A stretch of DNA of 64,000 bases from positions 1 to 64,000 of the forward strand of contig JBMNLV010000013.1 in NCBI GenBank assembly GCA_050953005.1. The letters are read 5' to 3'. This document shows positions 39,939-48,491 of the stretch, piece by piece. Positions within the stretch are counted from its first letter, which is position 1. The number at the start of each line of letters is the position of its first letter. This DNA comes from UBA6115 sp050953005. GTDB lineage: Bacteria; Bacillota; Clostridia; Christensenellales; Aristaeellaceae. Made by a program: the position numbers and the translations under genes. Below the pieces are notes generated by a model. It saw only the letters and a program-made list of their open reading frames with translations, had not been told where the DNA came from and searched no databases.

Positions 39939-40502
39939 ATGCTGCATAAAGGCACGGTCGCACTTGAAACTGAACGCCTGGTGCTGCGCCGGTTTGAGGC
40001 ATCGGACGCCGAGGCCATGTTCAACAACTGGACGAGCGATGATGAGGTGACGAAGTTCCTGACCTGGTCTGCTCATTCGGATGTGTCTGTCTCCCGGTCG
40101 TTGATTGACAGGTGGCTGGCCTCCTATCAAAACCCGAACTATTATACCTGGGCGATCGTCCCTAAAGAGCTTGGCGAGCCGATCGGGAGCATTTCCGGTG
40201 TCGCGCAGCGGGATGACATCAGGATGGTCCATGTCGGGTATTGCATCGGCAGGAAATGGTGGCGGCAGGGCTATACCTCGGAAGCGCTGGCGGCATTGAT
40301 TCGGTTTTTCTTTGAGGATGTCGGTGTTAACCGCATAGAGTCAAGGCACGATCCCCGCAATCCCAACTCGGGCAAGGTGATGATGAAATGCGGCCTGAAA
40401 TATGAAGGCACGCTGCGCCAGAGCGATATCAACAATCAGCCAGGCTTCTGCGACGCCGCGTATTATGCCATTCTTGCGGAGGATTATTTCAGCGCAGAAT
40501 AA
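39939..40502 (+). CDS. GNAT-family N-acetyltransferase (RimJ/RimL-like)
   Basis: A 187-residue acetyltransferase using acetyl-CoA. The ATG at 39939 follows GGGAGGTTGG. LETERLVLRRFEASDAEAMFNNWTSD is the classic opening of the Acetyltransf_3/RimJ group. IGRKWWRQGYTSEALAALIRFFFEDVGVNRIESRHDPRNPNSGKVMMKCGLKYEGTLR covers the acetyl-CoA pyrophosphate loop and the C-terminal motif. Target could be a ribosomal protein N-terminus, an antibiotic or a small amine. Confidence 0.92.
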   Translation: MLHKGTVALETERLVLRRFEASDAEAMFNNWTSDDEVTKFLTWSAHSDVSVSRSLIDRWLASYQNPNYYTWAIVPKELGEPIGSISGVAQRDDIRMVHVGYCIGRKWWRQGYTSEALAALIRFFFEDVGVNRIESRHDPRNPNSGKVMMKCGLKYEGTLRQSDINNQPGFCDAAYYAILAEDYFSAE

Positions 40503-40537
40503 CAGCGTTCCGTTTTCCGTCTGCGCTTGAGGAACAC

Positions 40538-41351
40538 TCACCTGGTGTTGTGCTTTTTCACATAGTAATGCCGCTTCAGCCAGGTCGCCAGCCCGCCAAG
40601 GCCGGGGAACAGAATGCGCTCAGTGATGTTGGAGTGGTCAAGCTTGTCCCGGATCTCCCACTTGATTTCCCTGGGGATGATATAGCGGGTCGCCCTGATG
40701 TCAGGCCCGGACAGGCAGTTTTCCAGACGGGTCTGGCACTTGGGGATCACGGAGAAGAGCGCGAACTGGTTGATGATCCGGGCGTCAATGGAGGGGGGCT
40801 CCAAGAAGACAAAGGTGCTGTTCTCCATGTCGCTGTCGTACTTTTTCAGGTTCGGCGTAATGTCGTTGAGCATGTCCACGGTAAAGACATGCGCTGTTTC
40901 TTCGCTCAGCTTTTGCCTGTATTCCTCGGGCAGCTGGCAGTGCACATCATCCACATGCACCTTCCAGACGGCCGCGTCGCTGTTTGCCAGGCAGTCCAGG
41001 TCGGCATCGTTTGTCGCGAAATGCAGCGCGATGAGGGGGGGAGTATGTCCAGTCGAGCAGGCGTGTGGGCAGGCCGTAGTGCTGCCCCAGGATCATCTGC
41101 TTCCAGACGGACTGCACCATGAAAGGGGCTTCCATCTCCGCGTATTTGGAAAAATTCCTCAGGATGTTGTGCTCCAGGTCCCATTGGTCGGAGCAGTTCC
41201 GGGAAAAGCTGGAGACCAGGGAATACTCCGCGCTGTGCACGCCCCTGAAAGCGTAATCCGACCTGTACCTGTCGATCACGGGATTGTACCAGCCGTCAAA
41301 AAACAGGTCCACGGCCTGGGAAAGCGAAGCAACAACTATGGTATCGAACAT
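40538..41351 (-). CDS. FRG-domain protein split by a frameshift in a C7 tract
   Basis: The N-terminal frame (from the ATG at 41351) carries the FRG domain: DYAFRGVHSAEYSLVSSFSRN, then QMILGQHYGLPTRLLDWTYSP. At a run of seven C (minus strand, 41041-41035) the frame changes. Removing one C gives TYSPLIALHFATNDADLDCLANSDAAVW joining the downstream frame (VHVDDVHCQLPEEYRQ) seamlessly. The joined protein is about 270 residues, normal for FRG proteins. FRG proteins are of unknown function and occur in accessory and defence-like loci. Phase variation, pseudogenisation or sequencing error are all possible. Confidence 0.8.
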
Positions 41352-41492
41352 TATTGATCACACCTCCTGAACGCGGCAGCTTTCCCTGTTATTCTAATTG
41401 AGATGGCATGGAATTGTCTAATGGTTCTTTCACAGCGGCCTGCGTCCCGGAATGCCTGTATCTAACCTCACACGAAACCCGGATTCAACCGG

Positions 41493-41558
41493 CATAAAGG
41501 CTTGCGCTCCTCCAGGCACAAAGGCTTGCGCTCCTCCAGGCACAAAGGCTTGCGCTCC
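41493..41558 (+). repeat. 24-bp tandem repeat, about 2.7 copies
   Basis: The unit CAYAAAGGCTTGCGCTCCTC plus CAGG is repeated at 41493-41516, 41517-41540 and partly at 41541-41558. It ends 10 bases before the murA -35 box. It is non-coding, although it lies in an open frame upstream of murA. Confidence 0.85.
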
Positions 41559-41568
41559 TGCCGTTTTC

Positions 41569-41597
41569 TTTACGCTTTCACCCGGCTATGCTATAAT
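41569..41597 (+). promoter_or_regulatory. Promoter of the murA operon
   Basis: TTTACG (41569-41574), 17-base spacer, TATAAT (41592-41597). The start codon at 41634 lies about 30 bases further on. Confidence 0.65.
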
Positions 41598-41633
41598 GTC
41601 CGGGCGATCAAGCTCAGGAGGATGGTAAGGCGC

Positions 41634-42928
41634 ATGCCTGATTATAAACTCGTGATCGAAGGCGGACGGGAACTGCGGGGGGAAACCTATGTGTCAGGCG
41701 GCAAGAACACCTCCCTCGCCGTCATCCCCGCGACCCTGCTGGCTGAACACCCCTGCCAGCTGGACAACCTGCCCGACATCGAGGACGTCCGCGCGCTGGT
41801 CCAGATCCTGCGCCATCTTGGCGCCGGGGTGGAATGGCGGCCCGACCAGAAGCAGATGCAGGTGGATCCGGCCAAGCTCCGCACCAATACCGTGCCCTTC
41901 CGCCTCAGCCAGAAGATGCGCGCCAGCTACTACCTCATGGGCGCGCTGCTGGGGCGCTACGGCTATGCCAGGGTCGGCTACCCCGGCGGCTGCAACCTGG
42001 GCAGCCGCCCGATTGACCAGCACCTCAAGGGCTTCCGCGCGCTGGGCGCGCAGATCCGCGAGGAGAGCGGCATGATCGTGCTGGAGGGCAAGCTCCGGGG
42101 CGCCAAGATCAACTTTGACATGGTCACCGTGGGCGGCACCATCAATGTGATGCTGGCGGCCTGCCGCGCCGAGGGCGACACCGTGCTGACCAACTGCGCG
42201 CGGGAGCCGCACATTGTTGATACCGCCAACTTCCTGAACCGCATCGGCGCGCGCATCCGCGGCGCGGGCACGGACACCATCCGCATCCGCGGGGTCAGCA
42301 AGCTGGCCGGGAGCGCTTATACAGTCATTCCCGACCAGATTGAGACCGGCACCCTGATGATCGCGGCCGCGGCGACCCGCGGGGATGTGACCCTGCACGG
42401 CTGCATTCCCACGCACATGGAAGCGCTGACAGCCAAGCTGCTGGAGATGGGCGTCCTGGTGACCAGCCGGGATGACATCATTACAGTCCAGCTGCGCCAG
42501 GGCCACCGCGCCATCAGGCTGAGCACGCAGGAATATCCCGGCTTCCCGACGGATTTGCAGCAGCCCATGTCGGCCCTGCTGACCCGGGCGGTGGGGACCA
42601 GCGAGGTCATAGAGAATATCTTTGACTCGCGCTTCAAGCACCTGGACGAGATGCGCAAAATGGGCGCCAAGTCGGTCATCAACGGACGGGTCGCCTATAT
42701 TGAGGGCGTGCCCGAGCTGCACGGCGCGCCGGTGACCGCGCCGGACCTGCGCGGCGGCGCCGCGCTGGTCATTGCCGGGCTCATGGCCCGGGCATCACGG
42801 AAATCTATAACCCGGAAACCATCGCCAGGGGGTATGAGCACCTGGAGAACAAGCTCAACGCGCTGGGGGGCAGCATCCGCCGTGAGCCCATCGCGAGCGA
42901 TGTTTACGGATATGCCAACAGCTTTTGA
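41634..42928 (+). CDS. murA: UDP-N-acetylglucosamine 1-carboxyvinyltransferase, with a C-terminal frameshift
   Basis: The first committed enzyme of peptidoglycan synthesis, transferring enolpyruvate from PEP to UDP-GlcNAc. Substrate lysine in SGGKNTSLAVIPA (near residue 20) and the PEP/fosfomycin cysteine in PGGCNLGSRPIDQH are present. Near 42789 the reading frame breaks: GCCCGGGCATC should be GCCCGGGGCATC. With one G added the frame runs RGITEIYNPETIARGYEHL to YGYANSF and a TGA at 42926-42928, giving ~431 residues, the normal MurA length. As written, the frame instead runs into the J-domain gene and would make a false fusion. Promoter at 41569-41597. Confidence 0.85.
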
Positions 42929-43436
42929 GATTCTGGGCGTCTCCCCGGACGCGGACGCGGTGGAGATCCGCTCCGCCTACCACCAGCTGGCCAAAGCCTG
43001 CCATCCGGACAAGTTTTTGGATCCCCGGGAGCAGGCCGCGGGGCAGGAACGGCTGATTGTCATCAACCTGGCCTATGAGCAGGCCATGGCCATCGCCACC
43101 AAGCGCCAGACGCCCAGCGCCAGCCTGCCGCTGGAGCAGGCCCTGGTCTGGGCTGAAAAGCTGCTGACCCGCAAGCAATATGAATTGGCCCTGCTGCAGC
43201 TGAGCAAGGCCGAGGACAAGGACGCGCGCTGGTACGCGATGCAGGCCCGCACGCTGGGCGGGATGAAGCAATACCTCAGCGCGCACCAGGCCTGGCGCAC
43301 GGCAGTGCGCCTGGACCCGGAGAACCTGACCTACCGCCGGGCCGCGCTGGACGCTGAAATCCGCATGAAAAAAGCGGACAGCCTGCCTGCGAGGGCGATC
43401 AATGGCGTCAGGAAGCTGCTGCGGCGCAAGGACTGA
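42912..43436 (+). CDS. J-domain (DnaJ-like) protein with C-terminal helical repeats
   Basis: 174 residues from the ATG at 42912 (an alternative ATG lies at 42900). Residues ~1-65 form a J-domain with the HPD motif (AYHQLAKACHPDKFLDPREQ), which stimulates a DnaK-type Hsp70. The rest looks like TPR-type helices (ALVWAEKLLTRKQYELALLQLSKAE and AHQAWRTAVRLDPENLTYRRAALDAE). It overlaps the repaired end of murA by 17 bases. Function probably as a specialised co-chaperone; no client is evident. Confidence 0.75.
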   Translation: MPTAFEILGVSPDADAVEIRSAYHQLAKACHPDKFLDPREQAAGQERLIVINLAYEQAMAIATKRQTPSASLPLEQALVWAEKLLTRKQYELALLQLSKAEDKDARWYAMQARTLGGMKQYLSAHQAWRTAVRLDPENLTYRRAALDAEIRMKKADSLPARAINGVRKLLRRKD

Positions 43437-43450
43437 GGAGGGCGAGCCTG

Positions 43451-43999
43451 ATGATGGGGGAAGAGCTGCCCATCCGCCTGGTGCGCAGCCGGCGCAAGAC
43501 CCTGGCCATTGAGGTTTATCCGGGGCGGGAGGTGGTGGTGCGCGCGCCCGCGAGGCTGCCCTTGCGCGATATCCGGGAATTTGTCATCCGCCGCGAGGCC
43601 TGGATTCGCAAGCACTGGGACAAACCCCGCGCGGATAAGCCGGTGGAATATACCGAACAGCAGGAGAAGGCGCTGCGCGCTGCCGCGCGGGACATGCTGC
43701 CGGGCCTGGTGGCGCGCTATGCAGGGCTGCTGGGCGTTTCGCCCGCGCGGCTGAACATCACCGGCGCGCGCACGCGATTTGGCAGCTGCAGCTCCAAAGG
43801 CGGCATCGCCTTTTCCTTCCGGCTGATGGCCTATCCCGTGGCGGCCATTGAGTATGTGGTGCTGCACGAGCTGGCGCACCTGAAACAGTTGAACCATTCT
43901 TCCGCGTTTTATTCCATCCTTCAGCAGCACATGCCAGACTACCGACAGCGGGCTGCCCTGCTCAAGCAGCGGCCGGCGCCCCCAAGACAAGGAGGATGA
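43451..43999 (+). CDS. YgjP-like (DUF45) zinc metallopeptidase domain protein
   Basis: 182 residues. The start at 43451 or 43454 follows GAGGAGGGC. LHELAHLKQLNHSSAFYSIL carries HExxH-type zinc ligands (HELAH) with the downstream His and the acidic partner replaced by serine in this region. TRFGSCSSKGGIAFSFRLMAYP is the family's second signature. YgjP/M48-like proteins are widespread with unknown substrate. The stop overlaps the next start (ATGA). Confidence 0.85.
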   Translation: MMGEELPIRLVRSRRKTLAIEVYPGREVVVRAPARLPLRDIREFVIRREAWIRKHWDKPRADKPVEYTEQQEKALRAAARDMLPGLVARYAGLLGVSPARLNITGARTRFGSCSSKGGIAFSFRLMAYPVAAIEYVVLHELAHLKQLNHSSAFYSILQQHMPDYRQRAALLKQRPAPPRQGG

Positions 44000-44844
44000 G
44001 CTTGTATACCATCATCACCAAGACCCCCCTGTCCTGCAACGCGTGCAGGATGGAGATCCTCTCCCCGCTGGTCGCGAAAAAGGCGCTGCCAGGGCAGTTC
44101 ATCATCCTGCGCGCCAGGGAGCATTCCGAGCGGATCCCGCTGACCGTTCATGACGTCAACACCCAACTGGGCACAGTCAGCGTGGTGTATCAGGTGGTGG
44201 GCGCGGGCACCCGGGAGCTGGATTCCCTGGAGGCCGGCGACAGCCTGCATGATTTTGTGGGCCCCCTGGGTATGCCCACCGAGACGGAGGGCCTTCAAAA
44301 GGTTTGCGTGGTGGGCGGCGGCGTGGGCTGCGCCATTGCTTACCCCATAACCCGCAGGCTGCACGAGCAGGGCTGCCGGGTGCATGCCATCATCGGCTTT
44401 CGCAGCCGCGAGCTTGTCTTTCTGGAGGAGGAATTTTCCCGCGCGTCCGACCTTCTCAAGGTGATGACGGATGACGGCTCCTACGGCGAAAAAGGCCTGG
44501 TGACCGACGCGCTGCGCGCGCTGATTGAAGCCGGGCACCGGTATGACCGGGTCATCGCGATCGGCCCGCTGGTCATGATGAAGTTTGTCAGCCTGCTCAC
44601 CAAGGAGTATGGCATCAAGACCGTGGTGTCCATGAACCCTGTGATGGTTGACGGCACCGGCATGTGCGGCGGCTGCCGGCTGACGGTGGGCGGCCAAACC
44701 AAATTCGCCTGCGTGGACGGGCCGGATTTTGACGGACACCAGGTGGATTTTGACGAGGCGATCAGCCGCAACAGGATATATGAGGATTTTGAGAAGCGAG
44801 AACATGAGAAGAGCTGCCGTTTGTTCCGGCAGGAGGTGCAGTGA
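43996..44844 (+). CDS. nfnA: NfnA-like FAD/NAD-binding subunit (ferredoxin:NADP oxidoreductase alpha)
   Basis: 282 residues, start at the ATG overlapping the upstream stop (AAGGAGG just before). A FAD-binding beta barrel (GQFIILRAREHSERIPLTVHD) is followed by an NAD-binding fold (VCVVGGGVGCAIAYPITRRL). The C-terminal [2Fe-2S] ligands are in GMCGGCRLTVGGQTKFACVDGPDF. Together with the next gene it forms the two-subunit electron-bifurcating NADH-dependent ferredoxin:NADP+ oxidoreductase found in many Clostridia, making NADPH from NADH and reduced ferredoxin. A sulfide dehydrogenase-type role is the alternative reading. Confidence 0.9.
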   Translation: MSLYTIITKTPLSCNACRMEILSPLVAKKALPGQFIILRAREHSERIPLTVHDVNTQLGTVSVVYQVVGAGTRELDSLEAGDSLHDFVGPLGMPTETEGLQKVCVVGGGVGCAIAYPITRRLHEQGCRVHAIIGFRSRELVFLEEEFSRASDLLKVMTDDGSYGEKGLVTDALRALIEAGHRYDRVIAIGPLVMMKFVSLLTKEYGIKTVVSMNPVMVDGTGMCGGCRLTVGGQTKFACVDGPDFDGHQVDFDEAISRNRIYEDFEKREHEKSCRLFRQEVQ

Positions 44845-46259
44845 TGGAGCGCAACCTTTCTTTAAACAAGGTGCCGATGCCCAGTCAGGACCCGCGGGAG
44901 CGCATTGGCAACTTTCAGGAGGTCGCCCTGGGCTATACGAGGGAAATGGCCATGCAGGAGGCTGCCCGCTGCCTGTCATGCAGGAACAAGCCCTGTGTGG
45001 AAGGCTGCCCGGTGCGCATCGATATCCCGGGGTTCATCAGCCGGATCGCGCAGGGGAATATGGAGGAGGCCTACCTCATCCTCAACCGTGACAGCGCGCT
45101 GCCGGCGGTGTGCGGGCGCGTTTGCCCGCAGGAGAGCCAGTGCGAGCAGAAATGTGTGCGCGCTGTCAAGGGCGAGGCCGTGGCCATCGGCCGCCTGGAG
45201 CGCTATGCCGCGGACTGGTACCGCCAAAGCGCCTGCAAGCTGCCTCCGCGGCCGCAGCCCAACGGGCACAAGGTAGCGGTGGTGGGCGCGGGCCCGGGCG
45301 GGCTGACTGCCGCCGGCGAATTGGCGCGCATGGGCTATGCCGTGACCGTGTTTGAAGCCCTGCACCTGCCGGGCGGCGTGCTCACCTACGGCATCCCGGA
45401 GTTCCGCCTGCCCAAGAGCATCGTCATGGAGGAGGTGGAGGCCTTAAAGCGCCTGGGCGTGGAGATCATGCTCAACACCGTCATCGGGAAGACCCTTACG
45501 GTTGACGAGCTGCTGGAGATGCGTTTCGAGGCGGTCTTTATCGCTTCCGGCGCCGGGCTGCCGCGCTTTATGGGCATCCCGGGCGAATCGCTCAAGGGCG
45601 TGTACTCGGCCAACGAGTACCTCACGCGCATCAACCTGATGCAGGCCTACCGCGAGGACGCGAAAACCCCCATCATGCGCGGCAATCATGTGGCCGTGGT
45701 GGGCGGGGGCAATGTGGCCATGGACGCCGCGCGCTGCGCCCGGCGTCTGGGCGCGCAGGAGGTCAGCATCGTCTATCGCCGCAGCATGAATGAGCTGCCC
45801 GCCCGGCAGGAGGAGGTTCACCACGCGCAGGAGGAGGGCATCATCTTCCGCGTGCTTACCAACCCTGTCCGGGTGCTGGGCGATGACAAAGGCTGGGTGC
45901 GCGGGCTGGAATGCGTGCGCATGACCCTGGGCGAGCCGGACGCCTCCGGGCGCCGGCGCCCGGTGGAGCAGCCCGGCAGCAACTATGAGCTGTCCGCTGA
46001 TGTGGTGGTCATCGCCATCGGCACCTCCAGCAATCCCCTCATCCGCCTGACTACCCCGGGCCTGGAGACCGACCGCTGGGGCGGCATCGTGGTGAACGGG
46101 CCGGATGGCCTGACCAGCCGCGAAAGGGTTTATGCCGGAGGCGATGTGGTGACCGGCTCGGCCACCGTTATCCTGGCCATGGGCGCGGGAAAGGACGCCG
46201 CGCGCGCCATTGACCGGATGATCCGCGCCGGTCAGGCGCCGGATGAAACAATGATGTGA
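44844..46259 (+). CDS. nfnB: NfnB-like flavoprotein (NADPH-dependent glutamate synthase-type subunit)
   Basis: 471 residues from the ATG at 44844 (AGGAGGTG 6 bases upstream; overlaps the nfnA stop). N-terminal Fe-S domain with CLSCRNKPCVEGCPV and CGRVCPQESQCEQKC, eight cysteines for two [4Fe-4S] clusters. FAD site VVGAGPGGLTAAGELARMGY and NADPH site VVGGGNVAMDAARCARRLGA follow. Near the end, VYAGGDVVTGSATVILAMGAGKDAARAI is typical. The architecture equals NfnB/GltB-small subunit, and the coupling to nfnA supports the bifurcating-enzyme reading. Confidence 0.92.
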   Translation: MERNLSLNKVPMPSQDPRERIGNFQEVALGYTREMAMQEAARCLSCRNKPCVEGCPVRIDIPGFISRIAQGNMEEAYLILNRDSALPAVCGRVCPQESQCEQKCVRAVKGEAVAIGRLERYAADWYRQSACKLPPRPQPNGHKVAVVGAGPGGLTAAGELARMGYAVTVFEALHLPGGVLTYGIPEFRLPKSIVMEEVEALKRLGVEIMLNTVIGKTLTVDELLEMRFEAVFIASGAGLPRFMGIPGESLKGVYSANEYLTRINLMQAYREDAKTPIMRGNHVAVVGGGNVAMDAARCARRLGAQEVSIVYRRSMNELPARQEEVHHAQEEGIIFRVLTNPVRVLGDDKGWVRGLECVRMTLGEPDASGRRRPVEQPGSNYELSADVVVIAIGTSSNPLIRLTTPGLETDRWGGIVVNGPDGLTSRERVYAGGDVVTGSATVILAMGAGKDAARAIDRMIRAGQAPDETMM

Positions 46260-46375
46260 TTCCTTGGCTTTGAATCGGCCGGGGACCTGGCGCAAGCGTT
46301 GGCAGGCGCCGGGCTGTGGTCTTTTTGGTGGGACTAATAGCGCCGCAGAGCCGGCCATAAAGCTTCATCATCCCG

Positions 46376-46406
46376 GAAAAACCCCCGCCGCGGCGGGGGT
46401 TTTTTG
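46376..46406. terminator. Bidirectional terminator between nfnB and msrA
   Basis: ACCCCCGCCG (46381-46390) and CGGCGGGGGT (46391-46400) pair perfectly with no separate loop. AAAAA on the left and TTTTTT on the right give both convergent genes a T-tract. Confidence 0.88.
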
Positions 46407-46462
46407 TGGCTCCGGCGTGTTTGCCGATGCAGCCCGGAGCCGGGCTGCCACCGGTATCCGGC

Positions 46463-47398
46463 TTACTCGACCCCGTACGGCCAGCTGATGATGCCGCCCA
46501 GGTCATACAGGTTGGTATAGCCCAGGTTGACCAGCTGCATGGCGCCTGTGCGGCTGCGCGCGCCGGAGCGGCAATACAGGTAGATCAGCGCGTCCTTGTC
46601 CGGCAGGCGCTCCTGCGCCAGGCCGGCCAGGCTGCCCAGGGGCAGGTTGATGGCGCCGGGGATATGCCCGGCGGCGAATTCATAGGGCTCGCGCACATCC
46701 ACCATAACGGGCGCGGCGCCCATATCCATGGCTTCCCTGGCCTGCTTGGGGCTGATGGCCCTGTATTCAGCCTGGCGGGGCGCGGTCTGCTTGCCCGTGG
46801 CCCGGGCGCGGTCAAAATCAGCCTGTGTCAGGTGGCAGTATCCTCCCGGGTTCTTGATCAGGTAGTCCTGGTGGTAGTCCTCAGCCGGCCAGAAGCTGCC
46901 CAGCGGCCCGATCTCCACATGGAAGGCCGGGTGCCTGGCCTGTTCGGCCTTGGCCAGGCGCCGGATGAGCTGCCCGTCCTCCTGCGTTTGGTAATATATG
47001 CCGGTCTGGTACTGGCTGCCGATGTCGTTTCCCTGACGGTTTTCCACTGTCGGGTCAATGGAGGAGAAGAACAGCGCCACCAGCTCCTCCAGGCTGACCA
47101 GGTCCGGGTTGAAGGTGACTTCCACCGTCTCCCGGTGGCCGGTGTCGCCGGTTTTGACCGCCTCGTAACCGGGGTTTTCCAGCGTGCCGTTGGCATAGCC
47201 GCTGCGCGCGTTGATGACGCCGGGCACCAGCGACATCATGTGCTCCACCCCCCAAAAGCAGCCTCCCGCGAAATAGACGGTCCCGGCCCGCGCCGGGGTC
47301 TCTTCCACGGACACCATGGCCTGCCTTGTGTTTTTTAACGCGTAAAACGCGCCCAGGGCAATCGCCATCACCAGAATAAACGCAATCAGCATTCTCAT
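46463..47398 (-). CDS. msrA: Membrane-anchored MsrA fused to a rhodanese domain
   Basis: 311 residues from the ATG at 47398 (GGGAGGAAC upstream). An N-terminal membrane helix (MLIAFILVMAIALGAFYAL) anchors the enzyme. Residues ~40-205 are peptide methionine-S-sulfoxide reductase with the catalytic GGCFWG, NPGYEAVKTGDTGHRETVEV and YHQDYL motifs. Residues ~215-311 form a rhodanese domain: VMVDVREPYEFAAGHIPGAINLP and active Cys in YCRSGARS. Repair of oxidised methionine outside the cytoplasm, possibly with a sulfur-relay reductant, is inferred. A longer frame upstream to 47851 is the remnant of an IS66 gene, not part of this protein. Confidence 0.9.
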   Translation of the reverse strand: MRMLIAFILVMAIALGAFYALKNTRQAMVSVEETPARAGTVYFAGGCFWGVEHMMSLVPGVINARSGYANGTLENPGYEAVKTGDTGHRETVEVTFNPDLVSLEELVALFFSSIDPTVENRQGNDIGSQYQTGIYYQTQEDGQLIRRLAKAEQARHPAFHVEIGPLGSFWPAEDYHQDYLIKNPGGYCHLTQADFDRARATGKQTAPRQAEYRAISPKQAREAMDMGAAPVMVDVREPYEFAAGHIPGAINLPLGSLAGLAQERLPDKDALIYLYCRSGARSRTGAMQLVNLGYTNLYDLGGIISWPYGVE

Positions 47399-47464
47399 GG
47401 GTTCCTCCCTCGGTGGCTTGGACCCCGCGTGGATCCGCCATGATTGTACCCGTTCCGGGCGCGT

Positions 47465-48234
47465 TTTATCCGGGCTTGCAAACTGACGCGGCAACATCAA
47501 ATTTGGATGCAAATACAATAAGGTATTCAGTGAATTCTTCCGGATGCTCAGCCCTGCAGCTTTGCTGGTATTCAAACAAGACCAGTTGCTGTGGCACCTC
47601 ACGCCCGGTACGGTACAGCCACACATATAACTTTTACTTTGCGCCTTTTTCCCCGGCTCGTTCAGCGCCTGCAAGGTGGTTTCATCCGCGTACAGTATAT
47701 CTTGCTTCAGCAGTTCCGCCTTCATCCGCTCGTAGACCGGCTGAAGCCAAAGGGCTGTCGCTTTCAGCAGCCAGTTGGACATGGTTTGCCGGGACAGCGG
47801 TACACCTGCCCGGCTATATTCCTGTTCCTGGCGATATAGCGGAGAATACATGACTATTTCTAGGTCATGATATGAGCAATGGCCTCCGGCGTGGCAATGC
47901 TGCCCTTGATGACCGCCGGGTCTGCCTGAGCGGACTTTACCGGGGTTGTGATGTCATGCTCCTGACAGTGTTAGCAGGTGTATTTGTGCATATGGGTTTC
48001 TTCCACTACAAACCTGGCCGGGATGATTTTCAGGCGCCTGGTAACATCCTTGCCGATGTCACTCATTTGCCCCTGACACTGGGGGCATACACATTCCTCT
48101 TTCGTCAGGGTCTTCTCAATGACCTCTACCTCGATATCTTCCGGCAGTTTTTCCTGGGTGGAACGGCGGCGCGCTTTCCACGCATGCGCTTTCACTGCGA
48201 CTGTCCTACACTTGACTGTTAACATCACCCATGT
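47465..48234 (-). pseudogene. IS66-type transposase remnant (N-terminal and middle part)
   Basis: Pieces of an IS66 TnpC protein in order on the minus strand. The zinc-finger part is CVCPQCQGQMSDIGKDVTRR and PARFVVEETHMHKYTC, followed by a stop. A middle part has SPLYRQEQEYSRAGVPLSRQTMSNW and ADETTLQALNEPGKKAQSKSYM; a frameshift near 47630 then leads to WLYRTGREVPQQLVLFEYQQS. The catalytic C-terminal third is missing; the frame ends ~70 bases before msrA. At least two stops and one frameshift make it non-functional. Together with 57383-57810 it brackets the AT-rich island. Confidence 0.85.
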
Positions 48235-48299
48235 TAACCTACAGCCAAGGAGGGATAAAGACAAGCTTTGCTCCACAACAAATAAGCAACTCAAGCTAA

Positions 48300-48456
48300 T
48301 TTATTCCAATCTTTATTATATCGTCGCACCGGGTCTTTGATTGCCCTACTATGTTAGTCGACCTCAACGTAGCTTAAGCTACGCCATCGGTTTCTTTCCT
48401 TGCAGGGCAATAAAATCCCTCGCCGCTTTAGATGCAATAAAGTTTTTCATTACATA
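48300..48456 (+). repeat. Repeat family B, copy 3
   Basis: TTATTCCAATCTTTATTATA and CGTCGCACCGGGTCTTTGAT at the left and CTCGCCGCTTTAGATGCAATAAAG at the right match the copies at 63525-63684. The element lies between the IS66 remnant and the AraC-type regulator gene, ending 36 bases before its start codon. Confidence 0.8.
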
Positions 48457-48491
48457 AATCGTGTGATATTATTATCTTTAAAGGTGAATCG

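Noticed and set aside
41502..43436. MurA/J-domain fusion protein
   Set aside because: Restoring one base gives a normal MurA terminus and a separate J-domain start; the N-terminal extension encodes a tandem DNA repeat.
46463..47851. 462-codon frame reading as a transposase-MsrA fusion
   Set aside because: The first ~150 residues are IS66 remnant followed by unrelated sequence; MsrA has its own ATG at 47398 with a good ribosome binding site.
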